DNA of 64,000 nt from Solwaraspora sp. WMMD1047. GTDB taxonomy: Bacteria > Actinomycetota > Actinomycetes > Mycobacteriales > Micromonosporaceae. The stretch spans positions 5,666,001-5,730,000 of the forward strand of contig NZ_JARUBL010000001.1 in assembly GCF_029626155.1 (NCBI RefSeq), in the 5' to 3' direction. The notes below the pieces were generated by a model that searched no databases, had not been told where the DNA came from, and saw nothing but the letters and a program-made list of their open reading frames with translations. The translations under genes were made by a program, and so were the position numbers. This document shows, in pieces, positions 8,700 to 16,656 of this stretch. Each line of letters starts with the position of its first letter. Positions within the stretch are counted from its first letter, which is position 1.

Positions 8700-9551
8700 T
8701 CACCAGCGCCCCAGCCTCGCCGAGAGCACGGCCAGCGCCGCCACCCCCGCCGTCGAGGTACGCAACACCTCGGCCCCGAGCCGCACCGGCACCGCCCCCG
8801 CCGCCTCGAACGCCGCCAGCTCCCCCGGCGCGATCCCGCCCTCCGGCCCGATCACCAGTACGATCTCGCCGGCCACCGGCAACGCCACCCGGGACAACGC
8901 CAGCCCCGCCTCCTCATGCAGCACCAACCCGGTGACCACGCCCGCCGCACCGGCCGCACCAGCCGAGCCCGCAGCGCCGCCGCAGCCCGCCGCGCCCGCA
9001 GCACCGCCGGAGCCCGCAGCACCGCCGGAGCCTGCCGCACTCGCGCCGGGCTGGGTGACCGGGCCGGTCAGCCGACGGGCCACCTCGCCGGTCGAGGCGG
9101 CCGCCGCGACGGTCGGGTGCCACGGCCGGCGGGACTGCTTGGCGGCCTCCCGGGCGGTGGCCACCCAGCGCTGCCGGGCCCGCTCCCCCCGCTCGTCGCG
9201 CCACCGCACCACCGAGCGTTCCGCCGCCCAGGGCACGATCTCGTCGACCCCCACCTCGGTCATCGCCTGCACGGCCAGCTCGCCCCGATCGCCCTTGGCG
9301 ATCCCCTGGACCACGACCAGCCGGGGGTCGGGCGGCTCGGCGTACCCCCGGGTGGTGATCGTCAGGTCGAGGGTGCCGCGGCCGACGGCCGTGACCACCG
9401 CGGTGGCCGTGCCGCCCCGCCCGTCGGTGAGCAGCAGCGGCTCGCCGACGCGCAGCCGCGCCACCGTGGACGCGTGGTGGCCCTCCGGGCCGTCGAGGGT
9501 GCAGGTATCGCCGGTGGGCAGCGCCCCGACCAGGAACGACGGCGCGGACAA
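8700..9551 (-). CDS. rsmE: 16S rRNA (uracil1498-N3)-methyltransferase RsmE
   Basis: SPOUT-class methyltransferase that adds the N3 methyl group to U1498 of 16S rRNA using SAM. It has an N-terminal PUA-like part and a C-terminal knotted domain with IGPEGGIAPGE and RLGAEVLRTSTA, the usual RsmE cofactor motifs. The 283-aa length is longer than usual because about 40 Gly/Ala-rich residues are inserted before VVTGLVLHEE, coded by short tandem repeats. TTG at 9551 is used as start, three bases after the dnaJ stop and without a clear ribosome site, which suggests translational coupling to dnaJ. The hrcA-dnaJ-rsmE order matches other actinobacteria. Confidence 0.92.
   Translation of the reverse strand: MSAPSFLVGALPTGDTCTLDGPEGHHASTVARLRVGEPLLLTDGRGGTATAVVTAVGRGTLDLTITTRGYAEPPDPRLVVVQGIAKGDRGELAVQAMTEVGVDEIVPWAAERSVVRWRDERGERARQRWVATAREAAKQSRRPWHPTVAAAASTGEVARRLTGPVTQPGASAAGSGGAAGSGGAAGAAGCGGAAGSAGAAGAAGVVTGLVLHEEAGLALSRVALPVAGEIVLVIGPEGGIAPGELAAFEAAGAVPVRLGAEVLRTSTAGVAALAVLSARLGRW
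8997..9032. repeat. 18-bp tandem duplication within rsmE
   Basis: Two adjacent identical copies of CGCAGCACCGCCGGAGCC, set in a longer GCC/GCA/CCG-rich degenerate tract (about 8932-9050). They encode the Gly/Ala linker of RsmE, so copy number changes stay in frame. Confidence 0.8.
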
Positions 9552-9554
9552 CGG

Positions 9555-10688
9555 TCAGGCGTGACCGTTGAACGCGTCGCGCATCCGGGAGAAGAAACCG
9601 CCCTGCTTGCTCAGCTCGGCGACCTCCTCGCCCCGGGTCTTCGCGAACTCGCGGAGCATCCGCTCCTGGTCGGCGTCGAGCCGGGTCGGGGTGCGCACGT
9701 CCAGGTGCACGTAGAGGTCACCCCGGCCGGTGCCGCGCAGGTGCGGCACTCCGCGGGCGCGCAGCCGCAGCGTGCTGCCCGGCTGGGTGCCCGGCTTGAC
9801 GTCGACCGGCTCCTCGCTGTCCAGGGTCTTGATGGTCAGCCGGGTGCCCAGCGCCGCCGCCGTCATCGGGACGGTGACCCGGCAGTGCAGGTCGTCGCCC
9901 TTGCGGGAGTAGACGTCGTGGGTGCGCTCGTGGATCTCCACGTAGAGGTCGCCCGCGGTGCCGCCGCCCGGTCCGACCTCGCCCTGCTGGGCCAGCCGGA
10001 TCCGCATCCCGTCCTCGACCCCGGCCGGGATCTTCACGGTCAGCGAGCGGCGGGTCCGCACCCGGCCCTCACCGGCGCAGGTCGGGCAGGGGTGCGGGAC
10101 GATCGTGCCGTGGCCCTGGCAGACCGCGCACGGCCGGGACGAGACCACCTGGCCGAGGAAGGTCCGCTGCACCGACTGCACCTCGCCCCGGCCGCCACAG
10201 GCGTCACAGGTGGCCAGGTGGGTGCCGGCGGCGGTGCCGGCGCCGGTGCAGGTGGTGCAGAGCACCGCCGTGTCGACGGTGATCGGCGCCTCCACCCCGA
10301 ACGCGGTCTCGTGCAGGTCGAGCTCGAGCCGCAGGATCGCGTCCGCCCCCGGCCGGGTCCGCGGCCGGGGGCCGCGCGCACCGGACGCCCCGAAGAACGC
10401 GTCCATGATGTCCTGGAACCCGACGAACGGGCCGGCCCCACCGGGACCGGCGCCCGGACCGCCGCCACCGGGCGCGAGCGGGTCACCGCCGAGGTCGACG
10501 ATCTGCCGCTTCTGATCGTCGGAGAGCACCTCGTAGGCGGCGTTGATGTCCTTGAACTTCTCGTGCGCCTCCGGGTCCGGATTCACGTCCGGGTGGTACT
10601 GCCGCGCCAGCTTGCGGTAGGCGCGCTTGATCTCGTCGTCGGAGGCGTCCCGGCCGACGCCGAGAATGCCGTAGTAGTCCTTGGCCAC
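9555..10688 (-). CDS. dnaJ: Chaperone DnaJ (DnaJ2 type)
   Basis: Hsp40 co-chaperone that stimulates DnaK ATPase activity and delivers unfolded substrates. It has a J domain with HPD (QYHPDVNPD), a Gly-rich linker, four zinc-finger repeats ([32 protein letters not shown]) and the two C-terminal beta-barrel domains. I start at the GTG giving [11 protein letters not shown] (377 aa), which fits the family; the ATG at 10706 adds six residues with a weak ribosome site. It lies 54 bp downstream of hrcA and is therefore expected to be under the HrcA/CIRCE control upstream of that gene. Confidence 0.95.
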   Translation of the reverse strand: MAKDYYGILGVGRDASDDEIKRAYRKLARQYHPDVNPDPEAHEKFKDINAAYEVLSDDQKRQIVDLGGDPLAPGGGGPGAGPGGAGPFVGFQDIMDAFFGASGARGPRPRTRPGADAILRLELDLHETAFGVEAPITVDTAVLCTTCTGAGTAAGTHLATCDACGGRGEVQSVQRTFLGQVVSSRPCAVCQGHGTIVPHPCPTCAGEGRVRTRRSLTVKIPAGVEDGMRIRLAQQGEVGPGGGTAGDLYVEIHERTHDVYSRKGDDLHCRVTVPMTAAALGTRLTIKTLDSEEPVDVKPGTQPGSTLRLRARGVPHLRGTGRGDLYVHLDVRTPTRLDADQERMLREFAKTRGEEVAELSKQGGFFSRMRDAFNGHA

Positions 10689-10742
10689 TGCGTTCCGTGT
10701 CCTCATATCCGTCTCGCGCTGCCATTCGCCGGTCGTCAGGGG

Positions 10743-11765
10743 TCAGTTCTGCGCCAGCAGGTCGCCGACGTAGCGTGCCACGGCCCGCACCGTGGCGATC
10801 GTGCCGGGGTAGTCCATCCGGGTCGGGCCGAGCACGCCGAGCCCACCCACGATCGTGGCCCCCGGCCCGTAACCGGTGCTGACCACCGAGGCGGCCCGCA
10901 GATTGTCGATCTCGTTCTCGTCGCCGATCCGGACCCGCAGGGTGCTCGGCTCCACCTCGCCGATCAGCTTGAGCAGGATGACCTCCTCCTCCAGCGCCTC
11001 CAGGATCGGCCGCAGCGAGCCCTGGAAGTCCAGCAGGCCGCCGCGGGTCAGGTTGGCCGTGCCGGCCAGCGCGATCCGCTCCTCGTGCCGCTCCACCAGG
11101 GTCTCCAGCAGCACCGTGGCGAGCGTGGTCATCGCCGGCCGCAGCCGGGGCGGCACCTCCTCGACCAGGGCCTGCACCAGCGGCGGAGTCTCCGAGAGCC
11201 GGCAGCTGACGAGCTTCTCGTTCACCAGTTGCCGCAGGTCGGTGACGTCGTCGGCGGGCACCGGGGCGGGCAGCTCGACCAGCCGCTGCTCCACCCGACC
11301 GGTGTCGGCGATCATGACCAGCATCAGCCGGGTGGTGGAGATCGGGACAAGCTCCAGGTGCCGCACCGAGGAGCGGGCCAGGCTCGGGTACTGGACCACC
11401 GCCACCTGGCGGGTGAGCTGAGCCAGCAGCCGGACCGTGCGGTGCACCACGTCGTCCAGGTCTACCGCGCCGACCAGGAACCGCTCGATCGCCCGCCGCT
11501 CGGCCGGGGTGAGCGGCTTGACCCGGGAGAGCCGGTCCACGAAGAGCCGGTAGCCGCGGTCGGTGGGCACCCGGCCGGCACTGGTGTGCGGCTGCCGGAT
11601 GTAGCCCTCCTCCTCCAGCACGGCCATGTCGTTGCGGACCGTGGCCGGCGAGACACCCAACTGGTGCCGCTCGACGAGCGACTTGCTGCCGACCGGCTCC
11701 TGGGTGGCGACGTAGTCCTCGACGATCGCGCGCAACACGTCGAGCTTGCGGTCGTCCAGACCCAT
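10743..11765 (-). CDS. hrcA: Heat-inducible transcription repressor HrcA
   Basis: Represses class I heat-shock genes by binding CIRCE, with GroEL assisting its folding. At 340 aa it has the N-terminal winged helix ([20 protein letters not shown], then [15 protein letters not shown]) and the HrcA dimer/insertion domains. ATG at 11765 has GGAGG five bases upstream, which fixes the start although the frame is open much further. It is the first gene of hrcA-dnaJ-rsmE, and a CIRCE site lies 47 bp upstream of its start, so it is autoregulated. Confidence 0.96.
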   Translation of the reverse strand: MGLDDRKLDVLRAIVEDYVATQEPVGSKSLVERHQLGVSPATVRNDMAVLEEEGYIRQPHTSAGRVPTDRGYRLFVDRLSRVKPLTPAERRAIERFLVGAVDLDDVVHRTVRLLAQLTRQVAVVQYPSLARSSVRHLELVPISTTRLMLVMIADTGRVEQRLVELPAPVPADDVTDLRQLVNEKLVSCRLSETPPLVQALVEEVPPRLRPAMTTLATVLLETLVERHEERIALAGTANLTRGGLLDFQGSLRPILEALEEEVILLKLIGEVEPSTLRVRIGDENEIDNLRAASVVSTGYGPGATIVGGLGVLGPTRMDYPGTIATVRAVARYVGDLLAQN

Positions 11766-11811
11766 CTTCACCTCCCCGACGGCGGGTGGCGCCGGCGCTG
11801 GCTGCGCCCGC

Positions 11812-11838
11812 CTGGCACTCGAATGTAGCGAGTGCCAG
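11812..11838 (-). promoter_or_regulatory. CIRCE operator
   Basis: CTGGCACTC-N9-GAGTGCCAG, perfect 9-bp arms with the canonical 9-bp spacer. The classical CIRCE arm is TTAGCACTC, so the core GCACTC is retained and the outer bases are GC-shifted. It sits just upstream of hrcA, the expected place for HrcA repression. Confidence 0.9.
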
Positions 11839-12004
11839 TCTACGTCGTCGCCCGGGCCAGGCGCGATGATCGCCGGCCGGCTGGCCGGCGGGCCTCCCCC
11901 GAACGACCGGCCCCCAGACCATACCTCCGGACGCCTAACAGCTTCGGTCGGTAATTGTCCACAGATTTCACGGGTGTTGTCTGGCGCCATTTGACCCGTG
12001 CCCC

Positions 12005-12010
12005 TACCGT
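12005..12010 (+). promoter_or_regulatory. -10 element of leaderless promoter
   Basis: TACCGT followed by six bases and then the ATG at 12017. This TANNNT-N6-start arrangement puts the transcription start at the start codon. No ribosome site precedes the gene. Confidence 0.5.
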
Positions 12011-12016
12011 GACCCC

Positions 12017-12607
12017 ATGACTGAACCACCTCGCCCTCCCGGAGAGGGCTACCCCGGCAGCCCGTCGGACCCGACCTCTCCGCCCGCACCCCCCGGGTCC
12101 TACTCGACTCCGGGCGAGGCCCCCGCTCCCGGCTACCCGCCGCCCTCGTACGACCAGGGCGGCTACCCCCCACCCGGTGGCGGCGGCTATCCCCCGCAGG
12201 GCGGCGGTTACCCGCCGGCCGGCGGCGGCTACTACGGGGGCGGCCCGGCTCCGGCCGGCTACGCGAACAACGATGAGAAGACCTGGGCCCTGGTCGCCCA
12301 CTTCGGTGGCGCGGCGGGCGCGCTGGTCGGCGGCGGCGCCGGCGGCTGGATCGCCCCGCTGGTCGCGCTCCTGGCCAAGGGGAACGAATCCCCGACCGTC
12401 CGGGCGCACGCGGTGAACGCGCTCAACTTCCAGATCCTCTGGTCGATCATCGCCATCGTGGGTTACATCACGATGTGCATCTTCATCGGCTTCCTGATCA
12501 CCCTTGCGGCGTGGATCATCGCCACGGTCTTCGGCGTGATCGCCGGGCTCAAGGCGACAAACGGAGAGCTGTACAACTACCCCATGTCGATCAAAATGAT
12601 CAAGTAA
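12017..12607 (+). CDS. DUF4870 membrane protein with Pro/Gly/Tyr-rich N-terminus
   Basis: Protein of 196 aa. The first ~85 residues are disordered GGYPPP-type repeats. The rest is a DUF4870 (Tic20-like) domain, beginning [13 protein letters not shown] and containing three or four membrane helices and the usual family pattern [19 protein letters not shown]. Function of the family is not established. Such tails in actinobacterial membrane proteins are often thought to mediate condensation or interaction with cell-envelope proteins (inference). The gene stands alone, appears leaderless, and ends at a hairpin shared with convergent hemW. Confidence 0.85.
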   Translation: MTEPPRPPGEGYPGSPSDPTSPPAPPGSYSTPGEAPAPGYPPPSYDQGGYPPPGGGGYPPQGGGYPPAGGGYYGGGPAPAGYANNDEKTWALVAHFGGAAGALVGGGAGGWIAPLVALLAKGNESPTVRAHAVNALNFQILWSIIAIVGYITMCIFIGFLITLAAWIIATVFGVIAGLKATNGELYNYPMSIKMIK

Positions 12608-12619
12608 CCAGCGCTGTTC

Positions 12620-12656
12620 GTCGGGCCGGGCCACCCCCTGGGGTGCCCGGCCCGAC
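12620..12656. terminator. Bidirectional hairpin terminator
   Basis: GTCGGGCCGGGC (12620-12631) pairs with GCCCGGCCCGAC (12645-12656), extended inward by ACCC/GGGT with one bulged C. It lies between convergent DUF4870 and hemW. Confidence 0.75.
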
Positions 12657-12660
12657 GTCG

Positions 12661-13884
12661 TCACGGCAGCAGGTCGCGGACCACCGCGTCGGCCAGCAAC
12701 CGGCCGCGCAGGGTGAGCACCGCCCGGCCGGCCGCGTACTCGGGGGCCGAGAGCAGGCCGGCGTCGCGGGCCTCGACCGCGCCGGCCAGCCCAGCCGGGT
12801 CGAGGGCGGCCAGCGGCAGCCCGGAGCGCAGCCGCAGCCGCAGCATCACGTCCTCAATGTGCCGGTCCACCGGGGTCAGCAGTTCCCGGCCCTGCCCGGG
12901 TGACTCGCCGGCCGCCAGCCGGGCCGCGTACGCCGCCGGGTGCCGCACGTTCCACCAGCGGACGCCGCCGACGTGGCTGTGCGCGCCCGGCCCCAGGCCC
13001 CACCAGTCGCCGCCGCGCCAGTAGAGCAGGTTGTGCCGGCACTCGTCGGCCGGCGTCCGCGCCCAGTTGGAGACCTCGTACCAGGTCAGGCCGGCCGCGT
13101 CGAGGGCGGCCTCCGCGGCCAGGTAGCGGTCCGCCGCCACGTCGTCACTCGGGTACGGCAGCTCGCCGCGCCGCATCCGGGCCGCCAGCCGGGTGCCGTC
13201 CTCGACGATCAACGCGTACGCGCTCACGTGGTCCACTCCGGCGGCGGTGACGGCCGCCAGCGACCCGGCGAAGTCGTCCGCGCTCTCCCCCGGCGTGCCG
13301 TAGATCAGGTCCAGGTTGACGTGGTCGAACCCGGCGTCGCGGGCCTCGGCGGCGGCGGCGGTGGCCCGGCCCGGGGTGTGCCGGCGGTCCAGCACGGCGA
13401 GCACCCCGGCCGCGGCCGACTGCATGCCGAGCGAGATCCGGGTGTAGCCGGCCGCCCGCAGCTCCTTGAGCGAGGTCGGGGTGACCGACTCCGGGTTGGC
13501 CTCGGTGGTGATCTCCGCGTCCGGCGCCAACCCCCAGGTCCGGTCGATGGCGTCCAGCATCCGGGCCAGGTCGTCGGTGGGCAGCAGGGTGGGCGTGCCG
13601 CCGCCGACGAAGACGGTGTCGACCCGGGGCGGCGGCGCGTCGCCGAGCACCCGGGCGGCGAGCGCCAATTCGGCGAGGACCGCGTCGGCGTACTCCTGGC
13701 GGCTGGCGCCGGGGCCGAGCTCGGCGGCGGTGTAGGTGTTGAAGTCGCAGTAGCCGCACCGGCTGGCGCAGAACGGCACGTGCAGGTAGACGCCGAACCC
13801 CCGCGCGCCCACCGCCGCGCGGGCGCCGTCGGGCAGCGCACCGTCGGTCGGGACGGGCTCACCATCTGGGGGTACGCCGGGCAT
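12661..13884 (-). CDS. hemW: Radical SAM heme chaperone HemW
   Basis: Homologue of HemW (often mislabelled oxygen-independent coproporphyrinogen oxidase), which binds heme and inserts it into respiratory enzymes. At 407 aa it has the radical SAM cluster motif in HVPFCASRCGYCDFNTY, the GGGTPTLL strand and the C-terminal HemN-like domain with HNLLYWRGGDWWGLGPGAHS. It lacks the extra Cys of true HemN in the C-x3-C-x2-C region (CGYCDF, not CxxCxC). The ATG at 13884 is only 18 bp from the divergent neighbour's ATG. In M. tuberculosis the equivalent gene is Rv2388c, near lepA. Confidence 0.92.
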   Translation of the reverse strand: MPGVPPDGEPVPTDGALPDGARAAVGARGFGVYLHVPFCASRCGYCDFNTYTAAELGPGASRQEYADAVLAELALAARVLGDAPPPRVDTVFVGGGTPTLLPTDDLARMLDAIDRTWGLAPDAEITTEANPESVTPTSLKELRAAGYTRISLGMQSAAAGVLAVLDRRHTPGRATAAAAEARDAGFDHVNLDLIYGTPGESADDFAGSLAAVTAAGVDHVSAYALIVEDGTRLAARMRRGELPYPSDDVAADRYLAAEAALDAAGLTWYEVSNWARTPADECRHNLLYWRGGDWWGLGPGAHSHVGGVRWWNVRHPAAYAARLAAGESPGQGRELLTPVDRHIEDVMLRLRLRSGLPLAALDPAGLAGAVEARDAGLLSAPEYAAGRAVLTLRGRLLADAVVRDLLP

Positions 13885-13902
13885 CCCACTAGTGTGCCCG
13901 GC
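13876..13902. promoter_or_regulatory. Minimal divergent promoter region
   Basis: Only 18 bp separate the two start codons. An 8-bp inverted repeat GCCGGGCA/TGCCCGGC (13876-13883 and 13895-13902) flanks an ACTAGT palindrome (13888-13893). On the plus strand TAGTGT lies seven bases before ATG 13903; on the minus strand the weaker CACACT lies six bases before ATG 13884. Both genes could therefore be leaderless from overlapping -10 elements. Confidence 0.45.
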
Positions 13903-14694
13903 ATGAGCGACAACGAGCAGCGGACCGGCCTGGTCGGGATCTCGACCGCCGCCGGGGTGCGGACCCTTACCCTGGACAGCCCGCACAACCGCAACGCCCT
14001 CTCCACCCCGTTGATGACCGAGCTGCTGGCCGGCCTGGCCGCGGCGGTGGCCGACGATGCCGTCCGGGTGGTGGTGATCTCCCACACCGGCCCGGTCTTC
14101 TGCTCCGGCGCCGACCTCGCCGAGACCGCCGCCGCGTACGCCAGCGGCCGGGTGCCGGTCGGGATGCTCGGCGACGTGCTGACCGCGATCTGGGAGTGCC
14201 CGAAGCCGGTGCTGGCCCGGGTCGGCGGCCCGGCCCGGGCCGGCGGGCTGGGCCTGATCGCGGCGGCCGACATCGCGGTCTGCGCCGAACCGGCGACGTT
14301 CGCGTTCACCGAGGTCCGGCTCGGGGTGATCCCCGCTGTGATCTCGGCCACCGTGCTGCCCCGGCTGCAGCCGCGCGCCGCGGCCGAGCTCTATCTGACC
14401 GGCGACACCTTCGACGGCCGGCGGGCGGCGCAGATCGGCCTGGTCAGCGCGGCGGTGCCGGCCGACGGGCTGGACGCGGCGGTGGCCGGCTACTGCGCGG
14501 CGCTGGTCCGGGGGGCGCCCGGGGCGCTGGCCGGCGCCAAGGAGCTGCTGCGCCGGCCGACGCCGGCCTCGATCGGGGCCGAGCTGGCCGAGCTGTCGGC
14601 GCTCTCCACCGGCTACTTCCTCTCGGCGGAGGGTCGGGAGGGGGTCGCGGCGTTCCGGGAGAAGCGGCCCGCCCGATGGATCCCGGTGGACTGA
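13903..14694 (+). CDS. Enoyl-CoA hydratase/isomerase family protein
   Basis: Crotonase-fold protein of 263 aa acting on an acyl-CoA thioester. Visible motifs are the first oxyanion-hole loop (FCSGADLAE), the second one (PARAGGLGLIAAADIAVCA) and TEVRLGVIPAVISATVLPR. The catalytic Glu expected in the second loop region (GxxxGGG...E) is replaced by hydrophobic/Gly residues near PARAGGLG, so it may be an isomerase or lyase-type member rather than a classic hydratase. A monocistronic gene divergent from hemW, probably leaderless. The substrate cannot be deduced. Confidence 0.85.
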   Translation: MSDNEQRTGLVGISTAAGVRTLTLDSPHNRNALSTPLMTELLAGLAAAVADDAVRVVVISHTGPVFCSGADLAETAAAYASGRVPVGMLGDVLTAIWECPKPVLARVGGPARAGGLGLIAAADIAVCAEPATFAFTEVRLGVIPAVISATVLPRLQPRAAAELYLTGDTFDGRRAAQIGLVSAAVPADGLDAAVAGYCAALVRGAPGALAGAKELLRRPTPASIGAELAELSALSTGYFLSAEGREGVAAFREKRPARWIPVD

Positions 14695-14773
14695 CGCCGG
14701 CACGTACGCTGGCTGCGGAGCCGAGCGCGCCGACGATGCCGGGTCGGCTCCACAGTCGAACTGAGGGGTGACC

Positions 14774-15628
14774 GTGCGTGCTCGGGTGATCGCGATTGTC
14801 GCCGCGCTGGCGTTGGTCGCCGGCTTCGGGGTCTACCTCGGCGGCCGGGAACTCACCGGGTCGTTGCCGATCACGCTGGGGATGCGGGGCTGCACGGTGG
14901 AGGCCGACGGCCGGGTCGAGCTGACCGCCAGCCAGATGGCCAACGCCGCGACCATCGCCGCGGTCGGCATCCGCCGGAAGATGTCGGAGCAGGCGGTGGT
15001 GGTCGCCCTGGCGACCGCCTACCAGGAATCCAGGCTGGAGAACCTGGCCGGCGGCGACCGGGACTCGATCGGCCTGTTCCAGCAGCGCCCCAGCCAGGGG
15101 TGGGGCACCCCGGAGCAGATCCGCGACCCCCGGTACGCGGCCAACAAGTTCTACGCCGGGCTGAAGAAGGTGCGCGGCTGGGAGCGGATGCGGGTCACCG
15201 ACGCCGCCCAGGCGGTGCAGCGGTCGGCCTTCCCGGAGGCGTACGAGCAGTGGGCCGACGAGTCGGCGGTGCTGGCCCGGGCCCTGGTCGGCAACGCCAC
15301 CGGGGCGGTGGCCTGCCGGGGCGTCGGCGATCCGGCGCTGCGCGGCAGCGCCGCGGCCAGCGCGCTCGACGACCAGTTGCGGCTGGACTGGGGCCGGCTG
15401 GAGACCACCGTCGCGGCGGAGCTGTCCGGCCTGGCCGTCACCGCCGCCGACGAGCGGGCCGGCTGGCGGTACGCCCACTGGCTGGTCTCGCACGCCAAGG
15501 ACCACGGGGTACGGCGGGTGCGCTTCGGCACTCTGGAGTGGACCTCCGGTGCCGGCAACTGGTCCACCGTCGCCGACGACGAGTCGGCCGCCGGCCAGGT
15601 GTTCGCGGAGGTCTTCGCCGACAGGTGA
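14774..15628 (+). CDS. Membrane-anchored lysozyme-fold (SLT-like) protein
   Basis: Predicted extracellular protein of 284 aa tethered by an N-terminal signal anchor (VIAIVAALALVAGFGVYLGG). The segment ALATAYQESRLENLAGGDRDSIGLFQQR matches the lysozyme/soluble lytic transglycosylase fold, with the Glu of YQES as candidate catalytic acid and SIGLFQ as the second motif. It is likely to act on peptidoglycan or to be a degenerate wall-binding relative. The GTG at 14774 is preferred because GAGGGG lies five bases upstream; GTG 14768 would overlap that site. The gene ends at a strong hairpin. Homologues in public databases often carry uninformative names. Confidence 0.75.
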   Translation: MRARVIAIVAALALVAGFGVYLGGRELTGSLPITLGMRGCTVEADGRVELTASQMANAATIAAVGIRRKMSEQAVVVALATAYQESRLENLAGGDRDSIGLFQQRPSQGWGTPEQIRDPRYAANKFYAGLKKVRGWERMRVTDAAQAVQRSAFPEAYEQWADESAVLARALVGNATGAVACRGVGDPALRGSAAASALDDQLRLDWGRLETTVAAELSGLAVTAADERAGWRYAHWLVSHAKDHGVRRVRFGTLEWTSGAGNWSTVADDESAAGQVFAEVFADR

Positions 15629-15674
15629 CGACGGCGACCGGCGGACGCCGGCCAGTGGAAGCCGACCGGTGACG

Positions 15675-15727
15675 ACAACGCCGATGGGGCGCCCGAACCG
15701 GGTGGTCGGGCGCCCCATCGGCGTTGT
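15675..15727. terminator. 22-bp stem bidirectional terminator
   Basis: Perfect arms at 15675-15696 and 15706-15727 with a 9-nt loop, between the convergent SLT-like gene and the GlsB-type gene. Confidence 0.88.
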
Positions 15728-15757
15728 GGTCAGGTCCCGGCTCGCGCCGGAACCCGG

Positions 15758-16048
15758 TCAGTAGCGGCTGACGCCGCGGCGGCGGCTGCCGACGCCCGCG
15801 ATCAGCGCGACGGCGATGGCCGCGACCAGCACCTGGATGAGCAGCTCGGTCCAGTCGATACCGGCGGTCTGGGTGGCGATGCCGGCGGCCCGGGCGATCA
15901 CGGTGCCGAGCAGCGCGGCACCGACGCCGACGAGCATGGTCAGCCAGAGCGGCATGTTCTGCCGGCCGGGGACGACCAGACGGCCGAGCGCCCCGATGAT
16001 CAGACCAACGATGAGTGCGGTGATGATGCCCATGACGGTGAATTCCAC
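15758..16048 (-). CDS. GlsB/YeaQ/YmgE family membrane protein
   Basis: Small membrane protein of 96 aa of the 'transglycosylase-associated protein' family, which despite the name has no known enzymatic role and is linked to stress responses. It shows MGIITALIVGLIIGALGRLV followed by VPGRQNMPLWLTMLVGVGAALLG and a third helix. GTG at 16048 is chosen because AGGAGG lies six bases upstream; the internal ATG at 16033 is the alternative. The family is common in actinobacteria as single, stress-induced genes. Confidence 0.85.
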   Translation of the reverse strand: MEFTVMGIITALIVGLIIGALGRLVVPGRQNMPLWLTMLVGVGAALLGTVIARAAGIATQTAGIDWTELLIQVLVAAIAVALIAGVGSRRRGVSRY

Positions 16049-16119
16049 GGCCGTCCTCCTCCAAGAAGTGTCACACGCTGTTGTTGTGGTGACGGCTAGA
16101 TTCCCGGCCGCAGCGACGC

Positions 16120-16656
16120 TCAAACCGATCCATGCCCCAGACGTCGCGCAACGTCGGCAACGGCCGCATTCATCGTCGAGAACGCCAAAGCGGGCGGATC
16201 GGCGACGGAAAACCACTTCATTTCGGACGATTCGCTTGGGTCAAGGGTAACTTCTCCGCGCGGGATGGTGGCCAGATAGAAGATTTCCAGCAGCGGCAGC
16301 GCCTCGTCCTGGAACTCGTAGCTGCCCACGTACATCCCGATCAGGTCGCCCAGGGTGACATCGACGCCGAGTTCTTCGCGGGCCTCCCGCCGCGCGGCGT
16401 CGGTGGGGTGCTCGGCGCCGTCGCAGAATCCGCCGGGGGTCTCCCACCGGCCGGCCCGGGGCTCGGCCACCCGGCGCAGCGCCAGAAAGTGCGGCCGGTC
16501 GCCGTCCCCGTCGAGCACCACCAGGTTGACCGTCGGGCGGGCGTTGACGAACAGCTGGTAGCCGCAGCCGGCGCAGGCCACCGGCGGCGGTCCGGACAGC
16601 GGCGCCGCACAACGCGGGCAGAACCGGGCCGCCGGCCCGTACGCCCGGAGGGTCAC
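16120..16656 (-). CDS. Nudix hydrolase with N-terminal zinc ribbon
   Basis: Hydrolyses a nucleoside-diphosphate-linked substrate; the class resembles NudC-like or ADP-ribose pyrophosphatases but substrate is not certain. The 178-aa protein begins with a zinc ribbon (CPRCAAPL...CAGCGYQLF), then the Nudix fold with the box [23 protein letters not shown] (G-x5-E-x7-REVxEE-x-G). The GTG start overlaps the lepA stop in a GTGA 4-bp overlap, so translation is probably coupled to lepA. GC content falls slightly in its last 60 codons. Confidence 0.9.
   Translation of the reverse strand: MTLRAYGPAARFCPRCAAPLSGPPPVACAGCGYQLFVNARPTVNLVVLDGDGDRPHFLALRRVAEPRAGRWETPGGFCDGAEHPTDAARREAREELGVDVTLGDLIGMYVGSYEFQDEALPLLEIFYLATIPRGEVTLDPSESSEMKWFSVADPPALAFSTMNAAVADVARRLGHGSV

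Noticed and set aside
8932..9060. Possible CRISPR or short-repeat array
   Set aside because: Repeats are contiguous without spacers and are coding (Gly/Ala linker of RsmE).
6279..11828. 1849-codon plus-strand ORF
   Set aside because: Runs across MMPL, rsmE, dnaJ and hrcA in both orientations; a chance open frame due to high GC.
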